Source: an uncultured Oscillospiraceae bacterium
GTDB taxonomy: Bacteria; Bacillota; Clostridia; Oscillospirales; Acutalibacteraceae
Length of the DNA stretch: 64,000 nt
Reading direction: 5' to 3'
Assembly: GCA_949289045.1 (NCBI GenBank)
Contig: CASEMN010000007.1
Location: 1 to 64,000 of the forward strand
Numbering within the stretch: position 1 is the first letter of the stretch; each line of letters starts with the position of its first letter. The position numbers and the translations under genes are program-made. The notes under the pieces were generated by a model. It worked only from the letters and a program-made list of their open reading frames with translations. It ran no database searches and had not been told where the DNA came from. Positions 35,560 to 44,403 of this stretch are shown one piece after another.

Positions 35560-36807
35560 TCATTTTACTATTTTGTATTTTCTTAGGAGTTCAACACGTT
35601 TGCCGCCGATTTTCAGAGACGCTTTAGCGTTGTTATCAGACATTGATGCAGTTTCTTTGCGATATTTTAAAATACGGTCTGTCCACGCCACAGGCAGCAG
35701 ATAGGGCTTTTTTTCAAGATAAGGATAACGTCCGCTCAACGCCTTTGCCGACGGGAAAACCGATTTAATCACCCCGCCTTTGGCCTTTTTGCCCTTTTTA
35801 TCTGCGGCTACTGCACCCAAGGTCATATTGCTGCTGTGCTTGCGGCTCAAATCTGAATCGCCGTAAACTCCAGCTTCAAGCAAATCCTCAAGAAGCATTT
35901 CCTCGTCTGTCTCAATATTTCGCCAAATTTCATGCAGATGCATGGCATCGTAGTCAAAGCCAAGATATTTATCACAGATTTTAAACAGAGCCGCCGTAAA
36001 CACTTCTCCGTTTACGTTCTGACACCTTTCATATACACTCTGCCAATCAATATTTTCTCCGTAAGCCTCGGCAAACAAAGCTATATCACAAACCTGACGA
36101 ATACCAAAACCGCTGTGCAGAAAATGCTTCAAAGCATGACAGATTAGATAAAACAAATGATCTGTATAGCCGAGAGTCAAAAATCTTTCACCCTCCGCCT
36201 CTATTTCCACAGTATGCTCCCAGATTCCCTCAAATAGCTTGTTGAAATCTCCGTAAGCATCGGACTCGGGCGGAAACAAGCTTTTATGAAGCTCTATATA
36301 AATTGGGCTTTTGGCTTTGCCGTACCCCAATTCGTGAGCAGCTTCTATATCCTTTTCCGGCTCAGTCAGCTGCATGCCGAAATCCAGCATCGCTTTATGA
36401 CACTGCATAAATTTCTCAGGTGGAATAAGGAGATCCTCGTCGCCTGAAAAACGGTAATCAGGATTCGGATACAATGAACGGCACACTATTCCCTTAACAA
36501 CCAGCGGCACTGCATCTGCCTGACAAAGATGGGCATAAAGCCGCTTAAACTGAGCCGTCTGCACAGCCTGCATTGACACACTTCGCATTGCCTTACCGGC
36601 AATTACAGACGACATTTGCAAAGGTATGCTTTTGGCCGCTTCACAGGAATAGACCGATTCATATATCATAGGCAGTACATTATGCAAGTCTGCCAGTTTG
36701 AAAATCGTCTCCCACTGTTCCAAGGTAATTTCCTGGGTCCAATCCACTTTTTTATTTTCAAGTGAGGCTTTCAGTGCCTGCAAAAATAAAATGTAATCAG
36801 TTTTCAT
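35560..36807 (-). CDS. Nucleotidyltransferase family protein (NTP_transf_5-like)
   Basis: A 415-aa protein of the nucleotidyltransferase group often found in lasso-peptide and other RiPP clusters. The motif is VVKGIVCRSLYPNPDYRFSGDEDLL: Lys105-Gly106 and the Asp123-Glu-Asp125 metal site. The remainder is helical, with a HALKHFLHSGFGIRQVCDIALFAE segment typical of the family. Known partners act with the HprK-like kinase on phosphorylated peptides; this is inferred here. ATG at 36807 has AGGA 6 bases upstream. It is 19 bases after the VanZ gene, so it is transcribed at least partly from capsule promoters. Confidence 0.77.
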   Translation of the reverse strand: MKTDYILFLQALKASLENKKVDWTQEITLEQWETIFKLADLHNVLPMIYESVYSCEAAKSIPLQMSSVIAGKAMRSVSMQAVQTAQFKRLYAHLCQADAVPLVVKGIVCRSLYPNPDYRFSGDEDLLIPPEKFMQCHKAMLDFGMQLTEPEKDIEAAHELGYGKAKSPIYIELHKSLFPPESDAYGDFNKLFEGIWEHTVEIEAEGERFLTLGYTDHLFYLICHALKHFLHSGFGIRQVCDIALFAEAYGENIDWQSVYERCQNVNGEVFTAALFKICDKYLGFDYDAMHLHEIWRNIETDEEMLLEDLLEAGVYGDSDLSRKHSSNMTLGAVAADKKGKKAKGGVIKSVFPSAKALSGRYPYLEKKPYLLPVAWTDRILKYRKETASMSDNNAKASLKIGGKRVELLRKYKIVK

Positions 36808-36826
36808 AAACATTCCTATCTTTATT

Positions 36827-37387
36827 TCAATTTCTTTTTATGCAACTGCCATATAAATCACACACATTTCCCGCAAGCAGCATACCGAGCACCGCTCCCA
36901 AAACATTGTGAATAACATCATCGGTTTCTGTCTCTCCGCACTGCAAAAGAAATTGCACCGCTTCTATCCCTACACTCAGGAATAAAGCCGCCATAGCCGT
37001 AATAATCAGACACTTTTTCACGGAGAGGTTGGGATATCCCACAGCGTACAGGGAAGCCCCGAAAGGCATAAACAACAGTATATTGAAAATATTAGTACGC
37101 AAATATTCCGTATTGCTGCCGTTAAAATAGTTTGTCCATGACGCAAAAGGTGTAAGGGAAAGCTCACGGACACTGCCAAAATCACGACTCAAAACAGTAA
37201 TCGCTAAAATTAAAAATACAGATATCAAAAGCGCCACAAGGCTTAGAAAGCTTTTATTCTTGTCTTTTATGAAGTGCAGCCAGAACAGCATCGCTCCGAA
37301 AATCAGCATTACCGTTAAAATTAGAAGTATAGCTATGGGCAAACGGTAAATCGAAACCAGCATTTCCTTAAATATTTTAATTACCAC
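36827..37387 (-). CDS. VanZ-like membrane protein in capsule locus
   Basis: A 186-aa membrane protein with about five helices. VanZ features: LTPFASWTNYF, NIFNILLFMPFGASLYAVG and GIEAVQFLLQCGETETDDVIHNVLGAVLGM. Function in such loci is not established. The start is uncertain: a GTG at 37387 gives the longest form without a well-spaced ribosome binding site. It is the second VanZ gene of the window; the two are clearly different in sequence. Confidence 0.78.
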   Translation of the reverse strand: MVIKIFKEMLVSIYRLPIAILLILTVMLIFGAMLFWLHFIKDKNKSFLSLVALLISVFLILAITVLSRDFGSVRELSLTPFASWTNYFNGSNTEYLRTNIFNILLFMPFGASLYAVGYPNLSVKKCLIITAMAALFLSVGIEAVQFLLQCGETETDDVIHNVLGAVLGMLLAGNVCDLYGSCIKRN

Positions 37388-37447
37388 CTGTTAAAGATTT
37401 AGTAGAGCATACTTTAGTTTATGCAGTTTAAGACAAAATACATTGCC

Positions 37448-38983
37448 TTAGCGCCTAAGAATTATTTTTTTCGCAAGATTTATATAATACTTAAACTCGT
37501 CAGTCCTGAAATAAATGAGCAGGAATATTAAATTAGGAATTACGGCAGTCAATACAACCATTATGGCGAAGTTTATATAGCCAACACCGTCGGCAAATAC
37601 ACGATTCGATATCTGCTGCATAATAAAAGCCATACCAAAAAGAAGAATTATTCTTCTTATATATCTAAAATAATATGGCCACACAGGCATATTAAATCCA
37701 TGTTTATGTAAAACCATGGGATCATACCAAAGATTTACGCACAGTCGAGAAATCGAAGTTGCAGCTAAAACTCCAGCTGCTCCCCAAGGGTAGCTGAGAG
37801 CAATAGAAAGAACTACATTGAGTGCTGCAACGATTATAGGACGATATAACCCTTGAGTAAACAAACCCAGAGTGGAGCGAAAAGTCCACAGTGTATTCAT
37901 TAATCCTGCAACAAAAAAGTTCGACGCCAGTGCAGCAACTATTCCAAAACTCAAAGTGAAATTTTCACCGAGCCAAATGGTAACAAATGGATTAAGCAAA
38001 GTAAAAAGTACTATGGCAGAAAAACCATACATCCAGTAATTTAAAAAATCTACCCTTTTAAAAAGTATATATCCTTCTCCTTTGCTTTCCTTTACAAAGA
38101 AATTTCCAAGACTTGCCTGTATGGCTCCGGTTATTTGAGTAATAATACCTGTTACCGCATCGATAATCATAACGAAATTTGACAGCAAACCGACCCATTT
38201 CAAACCTACAAACGCAGAAATGATAATGTTATCAGTACCATTGAGAACAACAAATGAGACTTTTGAAAGCATAAGCGCCTTAACGTCTCTGAATATCTTA
38301 TTTTTTTCCTTTTTAGGCAGCTCATCGTCTTCGCCTTTGTCAACCACCGGATATTCCTTCTTTACCTTATAGGCAAGAACAATATTTTGAGCAATTGTAC
38401 AAAGAATCTGAGTTACAAGATAAATTGTGAAAGAATGAAATACCAGCAGCAGAATTATTTGCAGCACTGAACGTATTAAATTAAATAAGGTACTATTATT
38501 GCTTATTACATAGGCTTTTTGATCCGCCTGAAGCAATGAATTGCGATAGGCAAAAAACCAGTAAGAAAAAACCGAATTGAGCAAAAACAATATGTAATAA
38601 AAGGTTAATCCGTCAATATCGGGCTGATCCTTAATAAGCACCGGAAGAAAAGGCACCAGAGCCAGACCTATAACAAGAACTACTGTTCCGATAATTGAAT
38701 AAACCTTTTTATACAGCTTCATGAGTTGGCGTATTTTATTATAATCTTTCTCAGCTAACGGACGGTACATACTGTATACCATAGCTGTACCAAAGCCTAA
38801 CTCTGCCAGCGACAGCATAGTTAGTATATTTGAATATAGCCCATTAACACCGAGATATACTTCATCAAGGCAATGGATAAATACGGTTCTGACCACAAAA
38901 GCCGTAAGCATAATAAAAATTCTGTAGCCAAGACCGCTTATCATATTTAAAATTGAATTTTGAACTCTGCCACGCTCTTTCAT
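37448..38983 (-). CDS. Polysaccharide flippase (Wzx-type)
   Basis: A 511-aa membrane protein with 12-14 helices of the MOP/PST superfamily (NSILNMISGLGYRIFIMLTAFVVRT, VYLGVNGLYSNILTMLSLAELGFG). It should flip the undecaprenyl-linked repeat unit to the outer face for polymerisation by the Wzy-like protein encoded at 45-46 kb. AAGGGG precedes the ATG. Being the only Wzx-type gene in the locus strengthens the assignment. Confidence 0.88.
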   Translation of the reverse strand: MKERGRVQNSILNMISGLGYRIFIMLTAFVVRTVFIHCLDEVYLGVNGLYSNILTMLSLAELGFGTAMVYSMYRPLAEKDYNKIRQLMKLYKKVYSIIGTVVLVIGLALVPFLPVLIKDQPDIDGLTFYYILFLLNSVFSYWFFAYRNSLLQADQKAYVISNNSTLFNLIRSVLQIILLLVFHSFTIYLVTQILCTIAQNIVLAYKVKKEYPVVDKGEDDELPKKEKNKIFRDVKALMLSKVSFVVLNGTDNIIISAFVGLKWVGLLSNFVMIIDAVTGIITQITGAIQASLGNFFVKESKGEGYILFKRVDFLNYWMYGFSAIVLFTLLNPFVTIWLGENFTLSFGIVAALASNFFVAGLMNTLWTFRSTLGLFTQGLYRPIIVAALNVVLSIALSYPWGAAGVLAATSISRLCVNLWYDPMVLHKHGFNMPVWPYYFRYIRRIILLFGMAFIMQQISNRVFADGVGYINFAIMVVLTAVIPNLIFLLIYFRTDEFKYYINLAKKIILRR

Positions 38984-39039
38984 CTTTTTCCCCTTGTTGT
39001 ATTGCTGATTTTAAGGTGTATAATTACTAAATTAAATAA

Positions 39040-39621
39040 TTAGTACTCGGATTTTCTTAACGAAGAAACATCATAATCATATTCTACATCAAGATATACT
39101 TTCCCTTCTTTTTTCAATTGTTCATATACTTCTATATTTCTGTATTTAAGAATTTTTGCCGGATTTCCTCCGACTACTGCGTATTTAGGTACATCTTTTG
39201 TTACAACAGCTCCAGCACCGACGACTGCTCCTTCGTTAATTGTCACTCCTGGAAGAATTATTACTCTGCTTCCAATCCAAACATTTTCCCCTATGACAAC
39301 CGGCTTCTTTACAAACCGCCGGTCATAAGGTATTGTCATTAAATCTTCTGAATCATAATTATGATTTGAAGTCCATATTTCACAATTACGTGAAATAATT
39401 GTTCCAGATCCGATTGTTATCCCACCTTCGCCTTTTGCATACAGCAATTCTCCAATCCAAACATTATCGCCAATAGATATATTGGAAGATGATGAGATAT
39501 TGTATTTCGGACATAAATGTACATTTCTACCCACTTTTTTCATTGTTGAGTACAATTTATAAAGTCTTTTTCGCTCTTTGGCATCTGCTAAAGCAATGTG
39601 TAACCTGGTAAGCTTATTCAT
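39040..39621 (-). CDS. Hexapeptide-repeat acyltransferase
   Basis: A 193-aa left-handed beta-helix transferase of the WbbJ/maltose acetyltransferase type. Hexapeptide repeats run from about residue 45 to 165 (ISIGDNVWIGELL, ITIGSGTIISRNCEIWTSNHNYDS, VVIGENVWIGSRVIILPGVTINEGAVVGAGAVVTKDVP). The catalytic His is expected in SNHNYD. It probably O-acetylates a sugar of the repeat unit, or acts as the N-acetyltransferase partner of the DegT/CapD pathway; which of these is not resolvable. Confidence 0.85.
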   Translation of the reverse strand: MNKLTRLHIALADAKERKRLYKLYSTMKKVGRNVHLCPKYNISSSSNISIGDNVWIGELLYAKGEGGITIGSGTIISRNCEIWTSNHNYDSEDLMTIPYDRRFVKKPVVIGENVWIGSRVIILPGVTINEGAVVGAGAVVTKDVPKYAVVGGNPAKILKYRNIEVYEQLKKEGKVYLDVEYDYDVSSLRKSEY

Positions 39622-39650
39622 CTTAACTCACTTCCGTTTCTTGATTGAGA

Positions 39651-40838
39651 TTAATACAAAGGCTTTCCTTTGCCTCTCAAAATGTTTAAAATGCAGCGCA
39701 ATGCAAACTTTGATTTTCTTATAATGTATTCGCTTTTAGTTTCTTCAAACATTTCGCACAAGGCATAACAAAAATCCTTTTGCTCAGCCAGTTCGAAAAA
39801 TTCATCACGCTTACCACTGCGAGCAGTGGACTCAATTAAGTTACGATTATATTTTATTATAGTATCAATTTTCGCGTCTTTCTTTTCTACGGGTAATTGT
39901 TCAAATATCCTTTTTCCTTTTTCTGTATTTACCAGTACAGTAGAAATTCCTTTGTTATCGTCCCAATTTGGGAATTCGGCCTCTGCCCCCCAGAAATCAC
40001 CTATAGTTATGTCGCTTCCACTTTTAAGGTTTTTATATTTACATTCATAACACGACTCTTTCATAGTGACACCTGATAAAAAGGCTTTCATATACACATC
40101 AATAATTATAGGGTTATAGTATTTTTTTCCACTCTCAAATACTATGCTAACATTACTGTGATGCCAACCGTTATTCTTATTTCTGAATTCAAACTTTTTA
40201 AATGCAGATTTGTATTTTCTCTCCATGTATTGTTTATAAGCACTAAACATTTTCTGACTCGGTATGCCGTGGCAAATGAAATCAACCGTAAATAAAGAAT
40301 CCATAACATTTATGTTAGACAGATATCTTTTCAACCCAGATACCTGACAAGGACAGCCGCAAAATAAAACAGGAACATGCCGCTTCACCAATTCTTTAAT
40401 TTCGCGATAGACATATCCAATATCGCTCTGGACGTATTTTGACCCCTGCATCTGCTTTACCAAGTTTAAATCATTTGTCAAAACATGCTTAACCTGAAAC
40501 TCTTCATCAAACACTGCACCACATACATAACCATTTTTACTTAAAAATAATTGTGCGAGAGCAATGAACATACCACCAGACGAGCTCGTTATTCTATCTT
40601 CTAAATTCTTATTTTTCACAGCACATGTGAGAATTTCATTACTATCTATAAAGGATTCACTTTGATTTAAAGCGGGACATACTTTTTCACACAAACCACA
40701 TTCAATACATTTATTGCTATCAATGTTCGGATACAAAAACTCTTTATGCTCTTTTGTGAAATGAATTGCTTCAACAGGACAAGCATTTATGCACGCTTTA
40801 CAAAGACAACACTGTTCAACTTTAACTTTATTAATCAT
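39651..40838 (-). CDS. Coenzyme F420 hydrogenase beta-like 4Fe-4S protein
   Basis: A 395-aa protein with two N-terminal 4Fe-4S ferredoxin motifs (CCLCKACINACP and CIECGLCEKVCP), followed by the FrhB-like N and C domains (SSSGGMFIALAQ, FCGCPCQVSGLKRYL, FICHGIPS, SDITIGDFWG). Proteins of this family are common in exopolysaccharide loci next to pyruvyltransferases, with no proven reaction. It overlaps the pyruvyltransferase gene upstream by 8 bases, so the two are coupled and likely act on the same sugar modification. Confidence 0.85.
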   Translation of the reverse strand: MINKVKVEQCCLCKACINACPVEAIHFTKEHKEFLYPNIDSNKCIECGLCEKVCPALNQSESFIDSNEILTCAVKNKNLEDRITSSSGGMFIALAQLFLSKNGYVCGAVFDEEFQVKHVLTNDLNLVKQMQGSKYVQSDIGYVYREIKELVKRHVPVLFCGCPCQVSGLKRYLSNINVMDSLFTVDFICHGIPSQKMFSAYKQYMERKYKSAFKKFEFRNKNNGWHHSNVSIVFESGKKYYNPIIIDVYMKAFLSGVTMKESCYECKYKNLKSGSDITIGDFWGAEAEFPNWDDNKGISTVLVNTEKGKRIFEQLPVEKKDAKIDTIIKYNRNLIESTARSGKRDEFFELAEQKDFCYALCEMFEETKSEYIIRKSKFALRCILNILRGKGKPLY

Positions 40839-41955
40839 TTTTTAGTTTTTCCCTTCCGTCAAAACAAACTTTATCTATAAACTGTTTTGATTCCGAAATC
40901 TGTTTATCCAGCATTTCCTGTACAGATTTATAATCGATTTCCTGCATTTTCTCAATTGAACCGTGATCACAAATACGAGTTTCAAGATTTAATCCGCATA
41001 ATAAATCCCTCATTCTTGTATTAATTGACTCTTTACGGTTAAAAACAACAAATTGCTTTTGAAAAATCAGCGAAAAAGATGTTGCATGAAACGAATTTGA
41101 CACTATAAACTCAGCATGATGCACTAACCACAAAAAAGCCAAGGGTCCTTCATCTTTAAAACATCTATCACAATCTTTATTAGATAAAAAAGAATATACC
41201 TTCCATCCGTTTTTATTCGCAAATTCACGTGTAAACCTGCTAAGCTCATTGTTATTATCAAAATCATACAAAAAAATATATGGTTCATCAATATTTAACT
41301 TCTTCTCAATAGACGCCCAAACATCTTTTCTTAACAAGAATACCGGATCTACCACTTGTATAGGATTACTTACTCCCAATTCTTTAGCTATTCGTACTCC
41401 CGATGATTCTCTTACAGATACAAAATTTAAACCGCTCATCCATTTTTTGATCTGCGGTTTCCACTCGTCTGCTATATCTTCCGTAGCAAAGCTGGCGGCA
41501 TATGAAGCTTTTATAGATGATTCCGGAGCAAAATCCAAATAAAAAGCCGGATCTTTTCCGTTTTGGAAGAAGGTATTCCAAATTTGATCACTACCTGCAA
41601 AATATACATCGGCAATCGGTATATCGGATTTCAACTCCTCGTTTGAACGATATGTTCTCTCAGTTAATCGAAGATATCGCTTTGTGAATTTGTCAAATTC
41701 TCTTTTTCTCTTACCAAAACGATTTGTTAAACGTTTTGGCAACTTTGCCAAACAGTATGCTTCCCGTAAAAACGGTTTATTATATTTTGGATTGTTAAGA
41801 CCCCAAAGACGATAATGACCGCTGAGATATTCTGGTTTATAATCAATTATTCTTACTTCATGACCACACTGTCCCAGATACGTCTCTAACGCATAAGCTT
41901 GCAAACTCGCTCCGACATTATATACATCATGACATGTTATTGTGTTTATCTTCAT
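40831..41955 (-). CDS. Polysaccharide pyruvyl transferase
   Basis: A 374-aa enzyme that adds a pyruvate ketal (from PEP) to a sugar of the capsule, giving it negative charge. Family features are the N-terminal ITCHDVYNVGASLQAYAL, PIADVYFAGSDQIWN, then KASYAASFATEDI, and the C-terminal HHAEFIVSNSFHATSFSLIFQKQFVVF. It overlaps both the ferredoxin-like partner downstream and, at its 5' end, the remnant of a glycosyltransferase. Confidence 0.87.
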   Translation of the reverse strand: MKINTITCHDVYNVGASLQAYALETYLGQCGHEVRIIDYKPEYLSGHYRLWGLNNPKYNKPFLREAYCLAKLPKRLTNRFGKRKREFDKFTKRYLRLTERTYRSNEELKSDIPIADVYFAGSDQIWNTFFQNGKDPAFYLDFAPESSIKASYAASFATEDIADEWKPQIKKWMSGLNFVSVRESSGVRIAKELGVSNPIQVVDPVFLLRKDVWASIEKKLNIDEPYIFLYDFDNNNELSRFTREFANKNGWKVYSFLSNKDCDRCFKDEGPLAFLWLVHHAEFIVSNSFHATSFSLIFQKQFVVFNRKESINTRMRDLLCGLNLETRICDHGSIEKMQEIDYKSVQEMLDKQISESKQFIDKVCFDGREKLKND

Positions 41956-42127
41956 CTTCTATCACCCTATATATCTTTTCAATTTCCTGATAATTTGAGT
42001 AATCTGTCTTTGCACAGTTTTCAGCCAAAAATTTTAATTTATCGTGAGTTTTTAAAAGCTCACCTATTGCTTGTGCACACCCTTCATTATCGAGAGGTAC
42101 AATTACATTGTTAAAGTCGTATTTAAA
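41927..42127 (-). pseudogene. C-terminal remnant of a GT4 glycosyltransferase
   Basis: An open frame of about 66 codons without a start. Its translation (NVIVPLDNEGCAQAIGELLK, then KTDYSNYQEIEKIYRVIE) is nearly the same as the C-terminus of the intact glycosyltransferase encoded at 43207-44403. The upstream 330 residues are missing and replaced by the acyltransferase gene. It runs into the pyruvyltransferase start. The remnant and the intact tail form direct repeats around the acyltransferase, which points to insertion or duplication by recombination. Confidence 0.82.
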
Positions 42128-42160
42128 GAAACTTTATTTACAATAACAAAATAAACACTA

Positions 42161-43210
42161 TCAAGAGTTAGCAATGTTTTTAATTGATACTTTTTTTATG
42201 ATAAGCTTTATTATTTTTTCAATATAAATCATAATGAACGAAGCTACCAAAGACATTAAAACAAGTGAAACAAATATTAACAGTGGATATTTTGAATAGT
42301 ATGCCAAACCGCCATACATGGGCATATAAAAGAACATATGCGTTAACCACATATTCATAGAATGGCTTCCAAAAAAAACAAAAGGTTTACTCAGCACAGA
42401 GAATTTTCTCACTGCAAGCAGATAACAAACAATAAATATCATACCTGAAAAAGGTGCAACAAACAGTGTAGGTGTATAACGACGTAAAACAATAGTTAAA
42501 AGCACAATCAAGGATAACAGTACAAAATAAATTTTTCCCGGCACTATTTTATTCCAAATTTTTTCGCATTTTTCCAAAATCGAATATTTATAAAAGTAAA
42601 CTCCAATAAGCAGCTCAGCATAAGACATTCCGAGCCGCGCAATATGCTGAATTAAAAATCCGTCAACATATTTAAAACGCAGCAGATAGGACACCAAATA
42701 AATAAAAGGCGTTAAAACCGCTACAATAATCGGATGTTTCTGCACAGCTTTAAATACAATTGGTGACAAGAGCACCATCAAAATATATGTTGAAACAAAC
42801 CACCATGCACCGTTATAGGTGTACCAGAAAGTAAAGAAATTTCCTAAAAAAGTTACAGGAGAAACAAGCCACTCAGCTGCTTTGCCGAGTATTGCTGCGG
42901 TAATACCAAAAAGGAACAGCACAATCCAGTAAGATTTAAGCAGACGAAAAATCCCTTTTAATCTGCCTTTCAAATATTCTTTTCCGTTTTCCTTTGATGA
43001 AATATAACTTGCCATTAAACCATATCCGCTGCAAAAACAATAAATCATTACGCAGCAGTCGGCTGCTTGTCCTATAAAATAGGTCAATGGTGTATCACCA
43101 ATATAAACAAGAGGAATAAAAGACGGCTCAAGGGTACAGAAAAGATGCAGGCAAAGCATCGCTATAATAGCTACACCTTGAAGCTGCTTTGTTTCATTTT
43201 TTGAAATCAT
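42161..43210 (-). CDS. Acyltransferase family 3 membrane protein
   Basis: A 349-aa protein with about ten membrane helices of the acyltransferase-3 (OafA/WecH-like) family: GVAIIAMLCLHLFCTLEP carries the conserved His, and YCFCSGYGLM and FFGSHSMNMWLTHMFFYMPMY follow. It likely O-acetylates the polymer or lipid-linked unit at the membrane. Its ATG overlaps the upstream glycosyltransferase stop by 4 bases. The gene is bounded by repeats of that glycosyltransferase's 3' end. Confidence 0.87.
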   Translation of the reverse strand: MISKNETKQLQGVAIIAMLCLHLFCTLEPSFIPLVYIGDTPLTYFIGQAADCCVMIYCFCSGYGLMASYISSKENGKEYLKGRLKGIFRLLKSYWIVLFLFGITAAILGKAAEWLVSPVTFLGNFFTFWYTYNGAWWFVSTYILMVLLSPIVFKAVQKHPIIVAVLTPFIYLVSYLLRFKYVDGFLIQHIARLGMSYAELLIGVYFYKYSILEKCEKIWNKIVPGKIYFVLLSLIVLLTIVLRRYTPTLFVAPFSGMIFIVCYLLAVRKFSVLSKPFVFFGSHSMNMWLTHMFFYMPMYGGLAYYSKYPLLIFVSLVLMSLVASFIMIYIEKIIKLIIKKVSIKNIANS

Positions 43211-44403
43211 TCAATCACCTTATATATTTTCTCAAGTTCCTGAGAATTTGAGTAATCTGTCTTTGCACAGTTGGCAGACAAAAGTGTTAATTTATCGGGA
43301 GTTTTTAAAAGCTCCCCTATTGCTTGTGCACACCCCTCATTATCAAGTGGTACAATCACACCGTCAAAACCGTCTTTAAGCTGACTCCGGGCAGTGGCAT
43401 AATTTGTGATTATTACAGGTTTTCCAAGAATTTGTGCCTCTCGCACCGCAACACATTTACCCTCGTATCGTGATGGCTGAACGTATACATCACAGGCTTT
43501 AATATACGGATACGGATTGCTTTTTTTGCCTAAAATTATCACATGGTTTTCCATGCCCGCTTCTTTTATTTTGCTTCTTATAAGCTCTTCGTCTCCGCCA
43601 TATCCTATAAGGAACCATTTTACATCAACACCGCTCTCAACAATTCTGCGGCAGATATCCGGCACATTGTCAAAATTTTTGGCAGTGGAAAATCGTCCCA
43701 CGGAAAGCAGCTTTAAAGCCTTTCCGCTGTTCATTTCATCACGTACATCTGATATATCAGCTTGTTTATGTATAAAGTCCGATGAAATTATATTTTCGAC
43801 CGGCAGAATTTTCGACTCGAGATTGGGGAATTTTGAAATAAAACCTTTGGTACAGTCATCGGAAATAGATACAATGCGGTCATATTTTGACCACATCTTT
43901 TCTTCCGATTTTACATCAATATCCACAGTTGAATAATCCGTATGTATCCAGGCAATTTTCTTTTTTGCCTTTACTTTTTCGGCGGCAAAATAGTGAGGTG
44001 TCAGAAAACTGATGGCAAGATCATACTCTTTATCGCTGATATCCGGCATCGCTTTAACAGTATATTTATGGCTGTATTCAAGCTCTACACCATTATCGCT
44101 CTTTATATCATGTGATTTTTCATATTGCTTTGCCTTAATTTTAGCAATAGTTCTGCCTGCCGCTACTCCAAACAAACCCTTTTTAACTATCAAACTCATA
44201 GGGACTGCAAGACCTGTATACTCTTTTATTTCAGGAAGCAAATTAACTTTTTCAGGCAACAGGTCGAATAATTCACCTTCGTGCCTCATTAAAAAAAGAC
44301 TTACATCATATTTTGAATAATCAAAGGATTCTAAAAGTCCTAAGAGCGCCCGCTCTGCCCCTCCGATTTCTAATGCGTGTGAAATGACAATTACTGATTT
44401 CAT
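43207..44403 (-). CDS. Glycosyltransferase family 4
   Basis: A 398-aa retaining GT-B glycosyltransferase: N-terminal SHALEIGGAERALLGLLESF (acceptor side), LLSVGRFSTAKNFDNVPDICRR at the start of the C-domain, and YVQPSRYEGKCVAVREAQILGKPVI with the EX7E-type nucleotide-sugar motif. It transfers one sugar to the lipid-linked unit. ATG at 44403 overlaps the GT32 stop, with AGGTGG upstream. A second broken copy of its 3' end lies at 41927-42127. Confidence 0.9.
   Translation of the reverse strand: MKSVIVISHALEIGGAERALLGLLESFDYSKYDVSLFLMRHEGELFDLLPEKVNLLPEIKEYTGLAVPMSLIVKKGLFGVAAGRTIAKIKAKQYEKSHDIKSDNGVELEYSHKYTVKAMPDISDKEYDLAISFLTPHYFAAEKVKAKKKIAWIHTDYSTVDIDVKSEEKMWSKYDRIVSISDDCTKGFISKFPNLESKILPVENIISSDFIHKQADISDVRDEMNSGKALKLLSVGRFSTAKNFDNVPDICRRIVESGVDVKWFLIGYGGDEELIRSKIKEAGMENHVIILGKKSNPYPYIKACDVYVQPSRYEGKCVAVREAQILGKPVIITNYATARSQLKDGFDGVIVPLDNEGCAQAIGELLKTPDKLTLLSANCAKTDYSNSQELEKIYKVIE

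Noticed and set aside
29301..36807. Classification of the cassette as a lasso-peptide cluster
   Set aside because: There is no asparagine-synthetase-like cyclase and no transglutaminase-like B2 protease in or near it, and the precursor is far longer than lasso precursors; only the PqqD-like, kinase, nucleotidyltransferase and ABC genes are shared.
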